Below are positions 6,259 to 12,730 of a stretch of 16,000 bases of DNA, one piece after another. A model generated the notes under the pieces. That model had not been told where the DNA came from and made no database searches. It was given only the letters and a program-made list of their open reading frames with translations. Positions within the stretch are counted from its first letter, which is position 1. Every line of letters starts with the position of its first letter. A program made the translations under genes and the position numbers. Origin of the DNA: an uncultured Sphingomonas sp. (GTDB lineage Bacteria > Pseudomonadota > Alphaproteobacteria > Sphingomonadales > Sphingomonadaceae); contig CAMPJH010000018.1 of NCBI GenBank assembly GCA_946886845.1, positions 1 to 16,000 of the forward strand. The letters are read 5' to 3'.

Positions 6259-8023
6259 AAGGCGAGGAACCAGCGGTTGGAAAGCATGGGTGGCGTCAGG
6301 GGCTCGGCTGTGCGCGCTTATCCGCGCTCTCTTCCGACCTTGGAGCCTTTTCCTGGCGGTCGCTCTACCCGCTGCTGCCGTTGCTCAGCCGGTGTCATTC
6401 GCCGGCGTCTATGGTGGTGGCTTCGGTGCGCCCGACACCTTTGTCTACACGAGGATCGAGCTCCAAGGAGGGACGTCTCTTACCGGTAAAATCGAACAGC
6501 CATTCGACCGCACCGACTCGCCCCCCATCACGGAGCTTGAGCGACAGGGATCGCGGCTCCGCTTCCAGGCGGATGGTCTGCGCTTCGATCTCAACCGTAC
6601 GGCGACTGGCTTACAAGGTACGGTGCAGCCGCCCGGAGGCGTGCCCCAGCCGGCGTATTTCGCGCTTCGGCCGGGTTCGCCGCCAGTGGACCTGTTGGCA
6701 CGCTATGAGGGGACATATGCGCTGGGTGGCGGGCGGCTGCTTACCCTGTCGCGGGGCAGCGACAGCCCCGTCTTGTATTACCTGGAACTGCCGTCCGGGC
6801 GCACCGGCTTTCTGTACAACCTCTCCAACACCGAATTCATCGCTGGTCCATGCATGTACTGCGCCGGGCCCGCGCGACTCCGGGTTCGCCTGCTGCCGGA
6901 GACCGACGAAAAGCCGGAGCCGCGGATTTCCGTCAGCCTAGACCCGCGTCAGGGCGGAGGAGCCCAGCGCGTTCGAGTAACGATCAGCGGCCGCACAATC
7001 TATGCGCCTAGAATCGAGACGCATTCCGAAGAGGAAATCAGTTTCTTCAGCAAGGATGGCACGCAACTGGCCGGTTCGCTGCTATTGCCCTCCGGAAAGG
7101 GGCCGCACTCCGCGGTAGTCTTCGCCCACGGGTCAAACGCGCAAAATCGCAACGGCTTTTTCGGTAATATCCGCTTCATTGCAGAAGCCTATGCGCGATC
7201 CGGAATTGCCGCGCTCATCTTCGACAAGCGCGGGACCGGCCGATCGAAGGGTGATTGGAAAACTGCAAATTTTGAAATTCTGGCGGACGATGTCGCCGCT
7301 GGCGTCGAGTTTCTCAGGACAAGAGCCGAAATCAAGGCTGATCGAATCGGCCTCACAGGCAGCAGCCAAGCGGGCTGGATCATGCCTTTGGCGGCGATGC
7401 GCGTGCCCAACATCCGGTTCATCCAGATGCGCTCATCTTCGCCTAGGAACGTTCGCGAGGAAGGGCGCCGTCAGCTCGTTCTGATGATGGAAGCCGAACG
7501 ATATCCTCGATCCGAGATCCAACGTGCGCTCGACATCCGCGACATGATGGATGACTATGCCGTCACTGGTCGGAATTGGGAGCAGCTGGAGGCCGCGGCA
7601 AAGCAGGTCGAGAACGAATATTGGATGACCCAGTTCATCGGCGGATTGCCGGCGAAGGACTCGCCGGATCATGCCTGGCTCCGCAAGGCATTCTCTTATG
7701 ACATGACGGCGCCCTTCCGGAACTTCAGGGGCGCTTGGCAAGCGATATATGGGGCTAGCGACATCGTGATATCTGTTCCCGAGGCACGGGCATGGTTCGA
7801 AGATGGCCTTCGTTACGGCCGCTCAAATGACGTGACGATCGAGGTCGTCCCGAACGCCGACCACAATTATTATGAAACCAAGACGGGTCTCGATCATCGC
7901 GAGTTGCCGAGATACAGCCGTTACGCACCCGGCATTTTTGACAAGATCACCCGGTGGGCGAACGAACGGATGCGCAACACATTTACCCGCCCACTCTCTC
8001 CCGGCAAAACCCCGTCACGTTGA
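6251..8023 (+). CDS. Secreted alpha/beta-hydrolase with N-terminal beta domain
   Basis: 590 residues from ATG 6251, which has GAGG (6241-6244) at good spacing; GTG 6290 would shorten a long n-region and is an alternative. The signal peptide ends near AAAVAQ (cut about 45/46), so the enzyme is exported. Residues about 50-275 form a beta-rich domain I do not recognise. An alpha/beta-hydrolase domain follows: oxyanion region FAHGSNAQNRNG, DKRGTGRS, nucleophile Ser372 in TGSSQAGW, probable acid Asp504 (GASDIV) and His538 (NADHNYY). The elbow reads GSSQAG, where the usual GxSxG has Ala in place of its last Gly, followed by Gly. Likely an esterase or peptidase; the substrate is unknown. Codon choice is less GC-biased than in the neighbours, and it lies in the putative inserted segment downstream of BlaI-type operators. 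Confidence 0.88.
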   Translation: MRERRGTSGWKAWVASGARLCALIRALFRPWSLFLAVALPAAAVAQPVSFAGVYGGGFGAPDTFVYTRIELQGGTSLTGKIEQPFDRTDSPPITELERQGSRLRFQADGLRFDLNRTATGLQGTVQPPGGVPQPAYFALRPGSPPVDLLARYEGTYALGGGRLLTLSRGSDSPVLYYLELPSGRTGFLYNLSNTEFIAGPCMYCAGPARLRVRLLPETDEKPEPRISVSLDPRQGGGAQRVRVTISGRTIYAPRIETHSEEEISFFSKDGTQLAGSLLLPSGKGPHSAVVFAHGSNAQNRNGFFGNIRFIAEAYARSGIAALIFDKRGTGRSKGDWKTANFEILADDVAAGVEFLRTRAEIKADRIGLTGSSQAGWIMPLAAMRVPNIRFIQMRSSSPRNVREEGRRQLVLMMEAERYPRSEIQRALDIRDMMDDYAVTGRNWEQLEAAAKQVENEYWMTQFIGGLPAKDSPDHAWLRKAFSYDMTAPFRNFRGAWQAIYGASDIVISVPEARAWFEDGLRYGRSNDVTIEVVPNADHNYYETKTGLDHRELPRYSRYAPGIFDKITRWANERMRNTFTRPLSPGKTPSR

Positions 8024-8203
8024 GCGTGGATCCGACAAGCTTGGGTTCAGAGCCGCAATAAGCTTCGCGCTTTGTCACGCCGGGCTATTTTCGACAGGAT
8101 CGTGGGATGGGCGGCGCGGCGTCTGCGTTGAGCATTCGGACGCGCCGCCGCTCTCTCGATCAATCACAATTATCTAACCGTTTTGCGAACCGCCCGGATG
8201 CGC
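8024..8203. other. Non-coding tail of the inserted segment
   Basis: 180 bp between the hydrolase stop and the trmH stub. It holds the hairpin described separately. Otherwise I see no convincing gene, RNA or recombinase remnant. The last bases (8174-8203) are read only as the out-of-frame tail of the stub ORF, which stops at TAG 8174-8176 on the minus strand. Confidence 0.5.
8110..8149. terminator. GC-rich hairpin after the hydrolase, possible terminator
   Basis: GGCGGCGC (8110-8117) pairs with GCGCCGCC (8142-8149), and GTC (8121-8123) with GAC (8139-8141) across a 3-nt bulge, with a 15-nt loop. It sits 86 bp past the hydrolase stop, between genes transcribed towards each other. There is no T-run on either side, so intrinsic termination is uncertain. 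Confidence 0.25.
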
Positions 8204-8266
8204 GTCGCGCAGCGATCGCAGCCGCTTGACGGTCGGATTGGAGAAAGCGGTTATCTGGCGGGGCAT
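8174..8266 (-). pseudogene. Truncated stub of trmH behind ptsH
   Basis: An ORF of 30 codons starting at ATG 8266, which overlaps the ptsH stop as TAATG. The first 21 residues (MPRQITAFSNPTVKRLRSLR plus Asp) are the start of the SpoU/TrmH methyltransferase found intact at 5140-5937. After codon 21 the frame runs into unrelated sequence (AHPGGSQNG) and stops at 8174. Pro11 in the stub, where the intact gene has Ala, fits what I remember of homologues (FSNPTVKR), so the stub may be the original resident start. It cannot encode an enzyme but may still be translated by coupling to ptsH. Confidence 0.85.
8204..8266. repeat. Direct repeat, copy 2 (trmH stub)
   Basis: 63 bp that match 5875-5937 at 62 of 63 positions. 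It begins at the trmH ATG and ends after codon 21. The edge next to ptsH is inside the TAATG stop/start overlap. Confidence 0.95.
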
Positions 8267-8544
8267 TATCCCGCTTCCTCTCCGAATCCGCTTTCGACCA
8301 GATCGACAAGCCTGGCGAGCGCCTCGTCGGCGCCGTCGCCTTCGGCGTGGATGGTGATGCAATCGCCGGTTGCGGCGCCGAGCATCATCAGGCCCATGAT
8401 CGATGTGCCGCAGACGCGGTTCGAATCCTTTTCCACCTCGATCTTCGACTGCAGCTCGCTGGCGAGGTTGACGAACTGCGCGCTGGCACGCGCGTGGAGC
8501 CCGCGCCGGTTGACTATCCGGACCTCGCGGCTGACTGCGCTCAA
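8266..8544 (-). CDS. ptsH: Phosphocarrier protein HPr
   Basis: 92-residue HPr that carries a phosphoryl group between PTS proteins. The phospho-histidine motif is NRRGLHARASAQF with His17. The regulatory serine region is CGTSIMGLMML with Ser48, the site expected to be phosphorylated by HprK encoded three genes upstream. The start is TTG at 8544, overlapping the EIIA stop as TTGA; a TTG start is unusual but the N-terminus (MSAVSREVRIVNRRG) fits the family. The stop TAA overlaps the ATG of the trmH stub. No EI or sugar permease is nearby, so this is a regulatory PTS. Confidence 0.95.
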   Translation of the reverse strand: MSAVSREVRIVNRRGLHARASAQFVNLASELQSKIEVEKDSNRVCGTSIMGLMMLGAATGDCITIHAEGDGADEALARLVDLVESGFGEEAG

Positions 8545-8948
8545 GCGGCGGCTTCCCCGAGGATCTCGGACGCCACGGAGATATATTTGCGGCCGGCCTC
8601 GCGGGCGGCGGCCACCGCCGCATGAACACCCATCACCTTGCGGGCGCCCTCGAGGCGGATCAGCATCGGCAGGTTGACGCCGGCGATGACCTCGATGTTC
8701 TCGCTCTTCATCAGGCTGATCGCCAGGTTCGACGGGGTGCCGCCGAACAGGTCGGTTAGGATGATCACGCCGTTGCCGCGATCGACCGCCTGGATCGCGG
8801 CGGCGATATCCTTGCGGCGCTCTTCCATGTCGTCGTCGGGACCGATGCAGACGGCTTCGATCGCCTCCTGCGGTCCAACCACATGCTCCATCGCGGTGAT
8901 GAACTCGGCCGCAAGCCGGCCGTGAGTCACCAGCACCAGTCCAATCAT
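8541..8948 (-). CDS. PTS EIIA component, mannose (Man) family
   Basis: 135 residues, a lone EIIA(Man)-type domain. The phosphorylated histidine is His9 in the N-terminal LVLVTHGRLA, and the second family motif is IILTDLFGGTPSNLA (about 66-80). There is no attached IIB and no transporter gene, as in other alphaproteobacteria where this protein is thought to signal rather than move sugar. Its ATG overlaps the rapZ stop as ATGA, and its own stop overlaps the ptsH TTG start, so all three are translationally coupled. Confidence 0.93.
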   Translation of the reverse strand: MIGLVLVTHGRLAAEFITAMEHVVGPQEAIEAVCIGPDDDMEERRKDIAAAIQAVDRGNGVIILTDLFGGTPSNLAISLMKSENIEVIAGVNLPMLIRLEGARKVMGVHAAVAAAREAGRKYISVASEILGEAAA

Positions 8949-9874
8949 TCGTTCAACTCGCTTCCACTCTCGGTGCCGGGTTCGGGTGCGGCGGTGTCTT
9001 CGATCCTGTCATTCGGCGCCAGCGCCAGGTCGCGGTGCCGGATGTTGGGAGAGAACCCCGCCGCTCGCAACCGTTCCGCCATCTCCACTGCCGCGGTGAC
9101 CGACCGATGTCGGCCCCCAGTGCAGCCAAAGGCGACGGTCAAATAATTTTTGCCCGCGGCCCAGTAGCGAGGAATCCACTCTCTGAGAAGCGATTCGATG
9201 CGGTCCATCGAATCCGCCCACGCCGGGTCCCCGGCGACATAGTCCCGCACCGGCTGGTCGTTGCCGGTCAACGGCCGAAGCTCGTCGATCCAGTACGGAT
9301 TGGTGAGGAAGCGCAAGTCGAATACGAGGTCGGCGGTGCGCGAGATGCCGTGGCCGAAGCCGAAGGAAACCAGCGTCAGCACCGGCTCCCGCTCGATCCC
9401 GAAGCGGCGGCGAAGCTCCTCGCGAAGCTCGACCGGCGTCAGGTCGGTCGTGTCGAGCACGCTGTCGGCCACGGTCCGAAGCGGCGCCAGAAGGCTGCGC
9501 TCGCGGGCGATTCCGTCCTCGGCGGGGCGGTCGGAAGCAAGCGGATGGCGCCGTCGGGTCTTGTCGAAGCGGCGAAGCAGCTCGGCGCTCGAGCAGTCGA
9601 GGAACAGGATCTCGGGGTCGACCCCCTCGACCGATCGAATCAGCTCCGACACGGTGGCCGGCTCGAACCCGCGGCTTCGAACGTCCATGCCAACCGCGAC
9701 CGGCAAGGTCCGGCACTGGTTGCCGGCATGGACGAAGGCCTCGAGCAGGTCGGCGGGGAGGTTGTCGACAGTGTCCCAGCCCATGTCCTCGAGCGCATCG
9801 AGGACGCTGGACTTGCCCGCCCCCGACATCCCGGTGACGAGCAGGAGCCGCGGATTGCGCGGCCGCGAGGTCAT
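8945..9874 (-). CDS. rapZ: RNase adapter / nucleotide-binding protein RapZ (YvcJ family)
   Basis: 309-residue RapZ/YvcJ protein. It has an N-terminal P-loop kinase-like domain with Walker A GMSGAGKSS (15-23), the conserved VDNLP (36-40) and a second strand ILFLDCS (89-95). The C-terminal domain carries SFGFGHG (170-176) and FGCTGGRHRSV (249-259). In enterobacteria RapZ brings small RNA GlmZ to RNase E; in alphaproteobacteria the role is unsettled, and its conserved place between hprK and the PTS genes suggests a link to phosphate signalling. Both ends overlap neighbours by ATGA. Length is slightly above the usual 285 or so because of a short acidic tail (PEPGTESGSELNE). Confidence 0.95.
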   Translation of the reverse strand: MTSRPRNPRLLLVTGMSGAGKSSVLDALEDMGWDTVDNLPADLLEAFVHAGNQCRTLPVAVGMDVRSRGFEPATVSELIRSVEGVDPEILFLDCSSAELLRRFDKTRRRHPLASDRPAEDGIARERSLLAPLRTVADSVLDTTDLTPVELREELRRRFGIEREPVLTLVSFGFGHGISRTADLVFDLRFLTNPYWIDELRPLTGNDQPVRDYVAGDPAWADSMDRIESLLREWIPRYWAAGKNYLTVAFGCTGGRHRSVTAAVEMAERLRAAGFSPNIRHRDLALAPNDRIEDTAAPEPGTESGSELNE

Positions 9875-10314
9875 TGGACCTTAAGCCCGAGGCGGTCGAG
9901 CGCGAGCGCCGCCTTCGACGACGCCGACGCGGTCATCGCATCGATCGTGACGAGCGGAAGCGCGACGCCGAGAATCGGACGTTCGCGGCTGTCCTCCGGA
10001 AGCCGCTGGATGTCGCCGGTCAGCTCGACGATCAGGGCGATCGGGACGTCGCTGGCCGCTTCCATTTCGATAATGCCGATTCCGCGGATTTCCAGCTTGC
10101 CGGTGATCTGCGGCGGGGCCGAAGCGAGCAGCCGATCGCCGTCGCGGCGAACGATCGTGCGATCGTCGCTGACCAGGACGAAGCCGCGGTCGATGAGGCG
10201 AAGCGCGAGGTCCGACTTGCCCGACCCCGACGGGCCGGTGATCAGCACGGCGCGGCCGTCGATGGCGACGGTGCTGGCGTGAACGGACTCTCCCGAAAGG
10301 CGCTGGGCGGTCAT
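9871..10314 (-). CDS. hprK: HPr kinase/phosphorylase, short form
   Basis: 147 residues, equal to the catalytic domain only; the Bacillus-type N-terminal domain is absent, which is normal for alphaproteobacteria. It has His12 before the core, Walker A GPSGSGKS (27-34), the acidic pair Asp50-Asp51 in VSDDRT, and the HprK signature LEIRGIGI (74-81). It phosphorylates or dephosphorylates HPr on the regulatory serine (Ser48 of ptsH here). Its start overlaps the chvG stop and its stop overlaps the rapZ start, both as ATGA. Confidence 0.94.
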   Translation of the reverse strand: MTAQRLSGESVHASTVAIDGRAVLITGPSGSGKSDLALRLIDRGFVLVSDDRTIVRRDGDRLLASAPPQITGKLEIRGIGIIEMEAASDVPIALIVELTGDIQRLPEDSRERPILGVALPLVTIDAMTASASSKAALALDRLGLKVQ

Positions 10315-11891
10315 TGCTGCTCCACCGCCGGAAGCGAGATGATGAAGCGGGCGCCGGACGGCGCGTCGTCGCGGTCGTAGACGCTGATTTCCCCGTCGTG
10401 CCCTTCGACGATAGCCTTGGCGATGGCCAGGCCCAAGCCCGAGTGGCGGCCGAAATTCTCGGTCTCTGGCCGTATCGAGTGGAAGCGGTTGAAGATCGCT
10501 TCACGCGCCTCGGGCGGAACTCCCGGGCCTTCGTCGTCAATCCGGATGAGGACGTCACTGCCGACCCTCGAGGCGGCGATCTCGACCAGCCCGCCGGGCG
10601 GCGAGAAGCTGACCGCATTGTCGATGATATTGTCGAGCGCCCGGGCCAGTCGGTTGGGATCGCCCATGACCACGGCGCTGTCCTTGCGCGGCCGGGCATA
10701 AGCCAGCCGGGCGTCGCCCTTGTCGCGCCGCGCACCCCAGCTGGCGACGAGCTGCTCGATGAGCGGGCCGAGGTCGACGACCTCGAATCGCGCGCGCGCA
10801 AGCTCGGCGTCGGTCCGCGCCGCCTCGCTGATGTCGTTGATCAGCCGGTCGAGCCGGCGAACATCGTCGCGGGCGACCTCGGTCAGCCTGGCGCGCAGCT
10901 TGTCGTCCTGGACGTTCTCCAGGCCGTCGATGGCCGAGCGCAATGACGCCAGCGGATTCTTGAGCTCATGCGTGACGTCGGCGGCAAAGGCCTCGATATT
11001 GTCGATCCGTTGGCGGAGCGATTGGCTCATGTCGGCAACCGAGCGCGCGAGCAGGCCGATCTCGTCTCGCCGCGACGGCAGCCGCGGCACCCGAACCTCG
11101 CGGGCTCGGCCGAGCCGGACGCGGTGCGCGGCAAGGGCGATCCGGCGGAGCGGCCGGACGATGGTCCTGGCGAGGAACAGCGACAGCAGCACCGATATCA
11201 GGATCGCGACCCCCATCGCGATCGCCAGCCCGGCGCGCTGGCTGCGCATCGACCGGGTGAGGCTGCGCTCGTTGGACGTGACGAGCAGGGCTCCGCCGTC
11301 GACCGGCGCGGCCGCCGAGAGGACCGGAGTCAGGTCCGGCGCGGTGCGGATCACGTTGGTGACTTCGTTGGCTCGTTGGGCCTGCCGGGCTTCGGGCCAA
11401 GCGGCGATGACATCCGTTGCCGGCTCTACGAAATCGGGCGCATATTCGGCGCCGACCAGCGCATTGAAGCCGCGATCGAGCGCGCGCGCGGCATCTTTCA
11501 TCCAGCCCTCGGCAGCAGGGTCGCGCAATCGGTATGTGGGGCCGGTCAAGGCCCAGCTGTCGGCGACCAGTCGGCCATCGGGGCCATAAAGGCGGATCCG
11601 GCTTCGGGTCGATTCGCCGATCGCGGCGATTGCCCGGGCGCGCTGCTCTGGCGGGACCGAGCGGGCGATGATGGCGCTGATCTCGGCCTCTCGCACCGTC
11701 CGCTGGACCCGCTCCTTGCTCAGCTTGTTGCGGAAGGCATCGAGATAGACGACTCCCAGCGCGAGGATCAGCACCGCGAAGATGTTGACGGCGAGAATTC
11801 GCCAGGTGAGCGTCCACCGGGCGGTCCACGGCCGCGGCGGGCGCCGCCGGCGCCGCCGCTTATTGATCGTCGAAGCGGTAACCGACGCCAT
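10311..11891 (-). CDS. chvG: Sensor histidine kinase ChvG (ExoS)
   Basis: 526-residue membrane kinase. The order is an arginine-rich cytoplasmic start ([11 protein letters not shown]), TM1 about 31-50, a periplasmic sensor about 51-218, TM2 about 220-240, HAMP about 241-293, then the kinase core. Phospho-accepting His308 lies in [14 protein letters not shown]. The N box is [14 protein letters not shown] (421-434), G1 [19 protein letters not shown] and G2 GLGLAIA (486-492). ATG 11891 is used; it lies inside the end of chvI (32-nt overlap), and no start codon exists between the chvI stop and TM1. In rhizobia and Agrobacterium ChvG responds to acid and envelope stress, with ExoR as inhibitor; exoR is not in this window. 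Confidence 0.93.
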   Translation of the reverse strand: MASVTASTINKRRRRRRPPRPWTARWTLTWRILAVNIFAVLILALGVVYLDAFRNKLSKERVQRTVREAEISAIIARSVPPEQRARAIAAIGESTRSRIRLYGPDGRLVADSWALTGPTYRLRDPAAEGWMKDAARALDRGFNALVGAEYAPDFVEPATDVIAAWPEARQAQRANEVTNVIRTAPDLTPVLSAAAPVDGGALLVTSNERSLTRSMRSQRAGLAIAMGVAILISVLLSLFLARTIVRPLRRIALAAHRVRLGRAREVRVPRLPSRRDEIGLLARSVADMSQSLRQRIDNIEAFAADVTHELKNPLASLRSAIDGLENVQDDKLRARLTEVARDDVRRLDRLINDISEAARTDAELARARFEVVDLGPLIEQLVASWGARRDKGDARLAYARPRKDSAVVMGDPNRLARALDNIIDNAVSFSPPGGLVEIAASRVGSDVLIRIDDEGPGVPPEAREAIFNRFHSIRPETENFGRHSGLGLAIAKAIVEGHDGEISVYDRDDAPSGARFIISLPAVEQQ

Positions 11892-12567
11892 AAAGCGTCT
11901 CGATGGAATCGAAGGCCGGGTCGACCGCCCGGAACTTGCGGCGGATTCGCTTGATGTGGCTGTCGATGGTGCGGTCGTCGACGTAGACATCTTCCTGATA
12001 AGCGACGTCGAGCAGCTGGTTGCGGTTCTTGACCACCCCCGGGCGCTGCGCAAGCGCTTCCAGGATCAGGAATTCGGTGACGGTCAGGGTGACGTCCTTG
12101 CCGTCCCACTTCACCTTGTGCCGGGCCGGGTCCATCGACAGCCGGCCGCGAACTAGCAGCTCCGGTTCGGTCTCGGCGGGTGCGGCGGCCTCGCTCTTGG
12201 CAAGCTCCTGGCGGCGAAGGATAGCGCGGATCCGGGCCAGCAGCAGGCGCTGCGAGAAGGGCTTGGAAATATAATCGTCGGCGCCCATCGCCAGGCCGAG
12301 CGCCTCGTCGAGCTCGTCGTCCTTGGAAGTCAGGAAAATGACCGGCATCGGGCTGAACTCGCGAAGCCGCCGAAGCAGCTCCATTCCGTCCATCTGCGGC
12401 ATCTTGATGTCGAACACGCCAAGGTCCGGCGGGTTTTCGGCGAACGCCTTCAGGGCCGTCACCCCGTCGGTATAGACGCGCGTGACGAACCCCTCGGACT
12501 GGAGGGCGATCGACACCGAGGTCAGGATGTTGCGGTCGTCGTCGACCAGCGCGATCATGTGGCTCAT
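11860..12567 (-). CDS. chvI: Response regulator ChvI, OmpR family
   Basis: 235-residue OmpR-type regulator and partner of ChvG. The receiver domain (about 4-118) has the acidic pocket DDD at 9-11, phospho-acceptor Asp53 in [10 protein letters not shown], Thr80 and Lys102. The winged-helix DNA-binding domain (about 135-233) ends with [18 protein letters not shown] and [16 protein letters not shown] 12567 ([11 protein letters not shown]) is preferred over a longer reading to 12612, whose extra residues are not typical; ATG 12558 is also possible. It heads the six-gene operon and is divergent from pckA, as in rhizobia, where the ChvI system and pckA are neighbours. Confidence 0.94.
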   Translation of the reverse strand: MSHMIALVDDDRNILTSVSIALQSEGFVTRVYTDGVTALKAFAENPPDLGVFDIKMPQMDGMELLRRLREFSPMPVIFLTSKDDELDEALGLAMGADDYISKPFSQRLLLARIRAILRRQELAKSEAAAPAETEPELLVRGRLSMDPARHKVKWDGKDVTLTVTEFLILEALAQRPGVVKNRNQLLDVAYQEDVYVDDRTIDSHIKRIRRKFRAVDPAFDSIETLYGVGYRFDDQ

Positions 12568-12610
12568 CAATCGGTCCGGAGCGGGCTTAGGCAGCGGTTG
12601 GACGGGACAC

Positions 12611-12640
12611 AAGCTATGCGGTGCCGTTTTGACCGCGCAA
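12611..12640 (-). promoter_or_regulatory. Possible chvI promoter
   Basis: On the minus strand TTGCGC (12635-12640) and TAGCTT (12611-12616) are 18 bases apart, about 45 nt upstream of chvI. It overlaps the pckA promoter on the other strand, so the two could compete or share a regulator. The match is moderate. Confidence 0.3.
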
Positions 12641-12657
12641 CTTTTTCGGGTTTATAG
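12629..12657 (+). promoter_or_regulatory. pckA promoter
   Basis: TTGACC (12629-12634) is followed after 17 bases by TTATAG (12652-12657), or after 16 by TTTATA. This is the best sigma-70-like match I found in the window. Transcription from about 12663 would give a leader of nearly 70 nt that contains the GC hairpin described next. Confidence 0.55.
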
Positions 12658-12676
12658 GCGCTCTTACTGCAGTGAT

Positions 12677-12715
12677 GCGGCGGCTGCCGAAGGGTCGCCG
12701 CCGCTCATTTTATTT
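12677..12715 (+). terminator. Terminator-like hairpin in the pckA leader (candidate attenuator)
   Basis: GCGGCGGC (12677-12684) pairs perfectly with GCCGCCGC (12697-12704) around a 12-nt loop and is followed at once by TCATTTTATTT (12705-12715). This is the shape of an intrinsic terminator. It lies between the pckA promoter and the pckA ribosome binding site AAGGAAGGG (12716-12724), so it would act on pckA's own message. No upstream plus-strand gene needs a terminator here. Confidence 0.5.
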
Positions 12716-12730
12716 AAGGAAGGGAAGCGG

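Larger units (their letters stand above)
5938..8203. mobile_element. Putative inserted segment at the trmH 5' end
   Basis: 2.27 kb lying between two copies of the trmH start region. It carries operator dyads, a 51-codon ORF and a large hydrolase gene, all on the plus strand, inside what is otherwise a run of minus-strand genes. Base composition drops inside it: for example 7141-7200 has 29 G/C of 60 by my count, far below the neighbouring genes. No integrase, transposase or terminal inverted repeat is visible. This is therefore an inferred insertion, perhaps the cargo or remnant of a site-specific element, and not a recognised mobile family. An alternative is recombination with foreign linear DNA that carried its own trmH start. 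Confidence 0.6.

Noticed and set aside
8026..8066. Cluster of a BamHI-type and two HindIII-type sites resembling a cloning polylinker
   Set aside because: The sites are spread over 40 bp with ordinary sequence between them and no vector sequence nearby. Chance is the simpler reading.
12568..12612. Longer chvI reading from ATG 12612
   Set aside because: The added residues ([15 protein letters not shown]) are not part of the receiver fold, and ATG 12567 fits the usual N-terminus.
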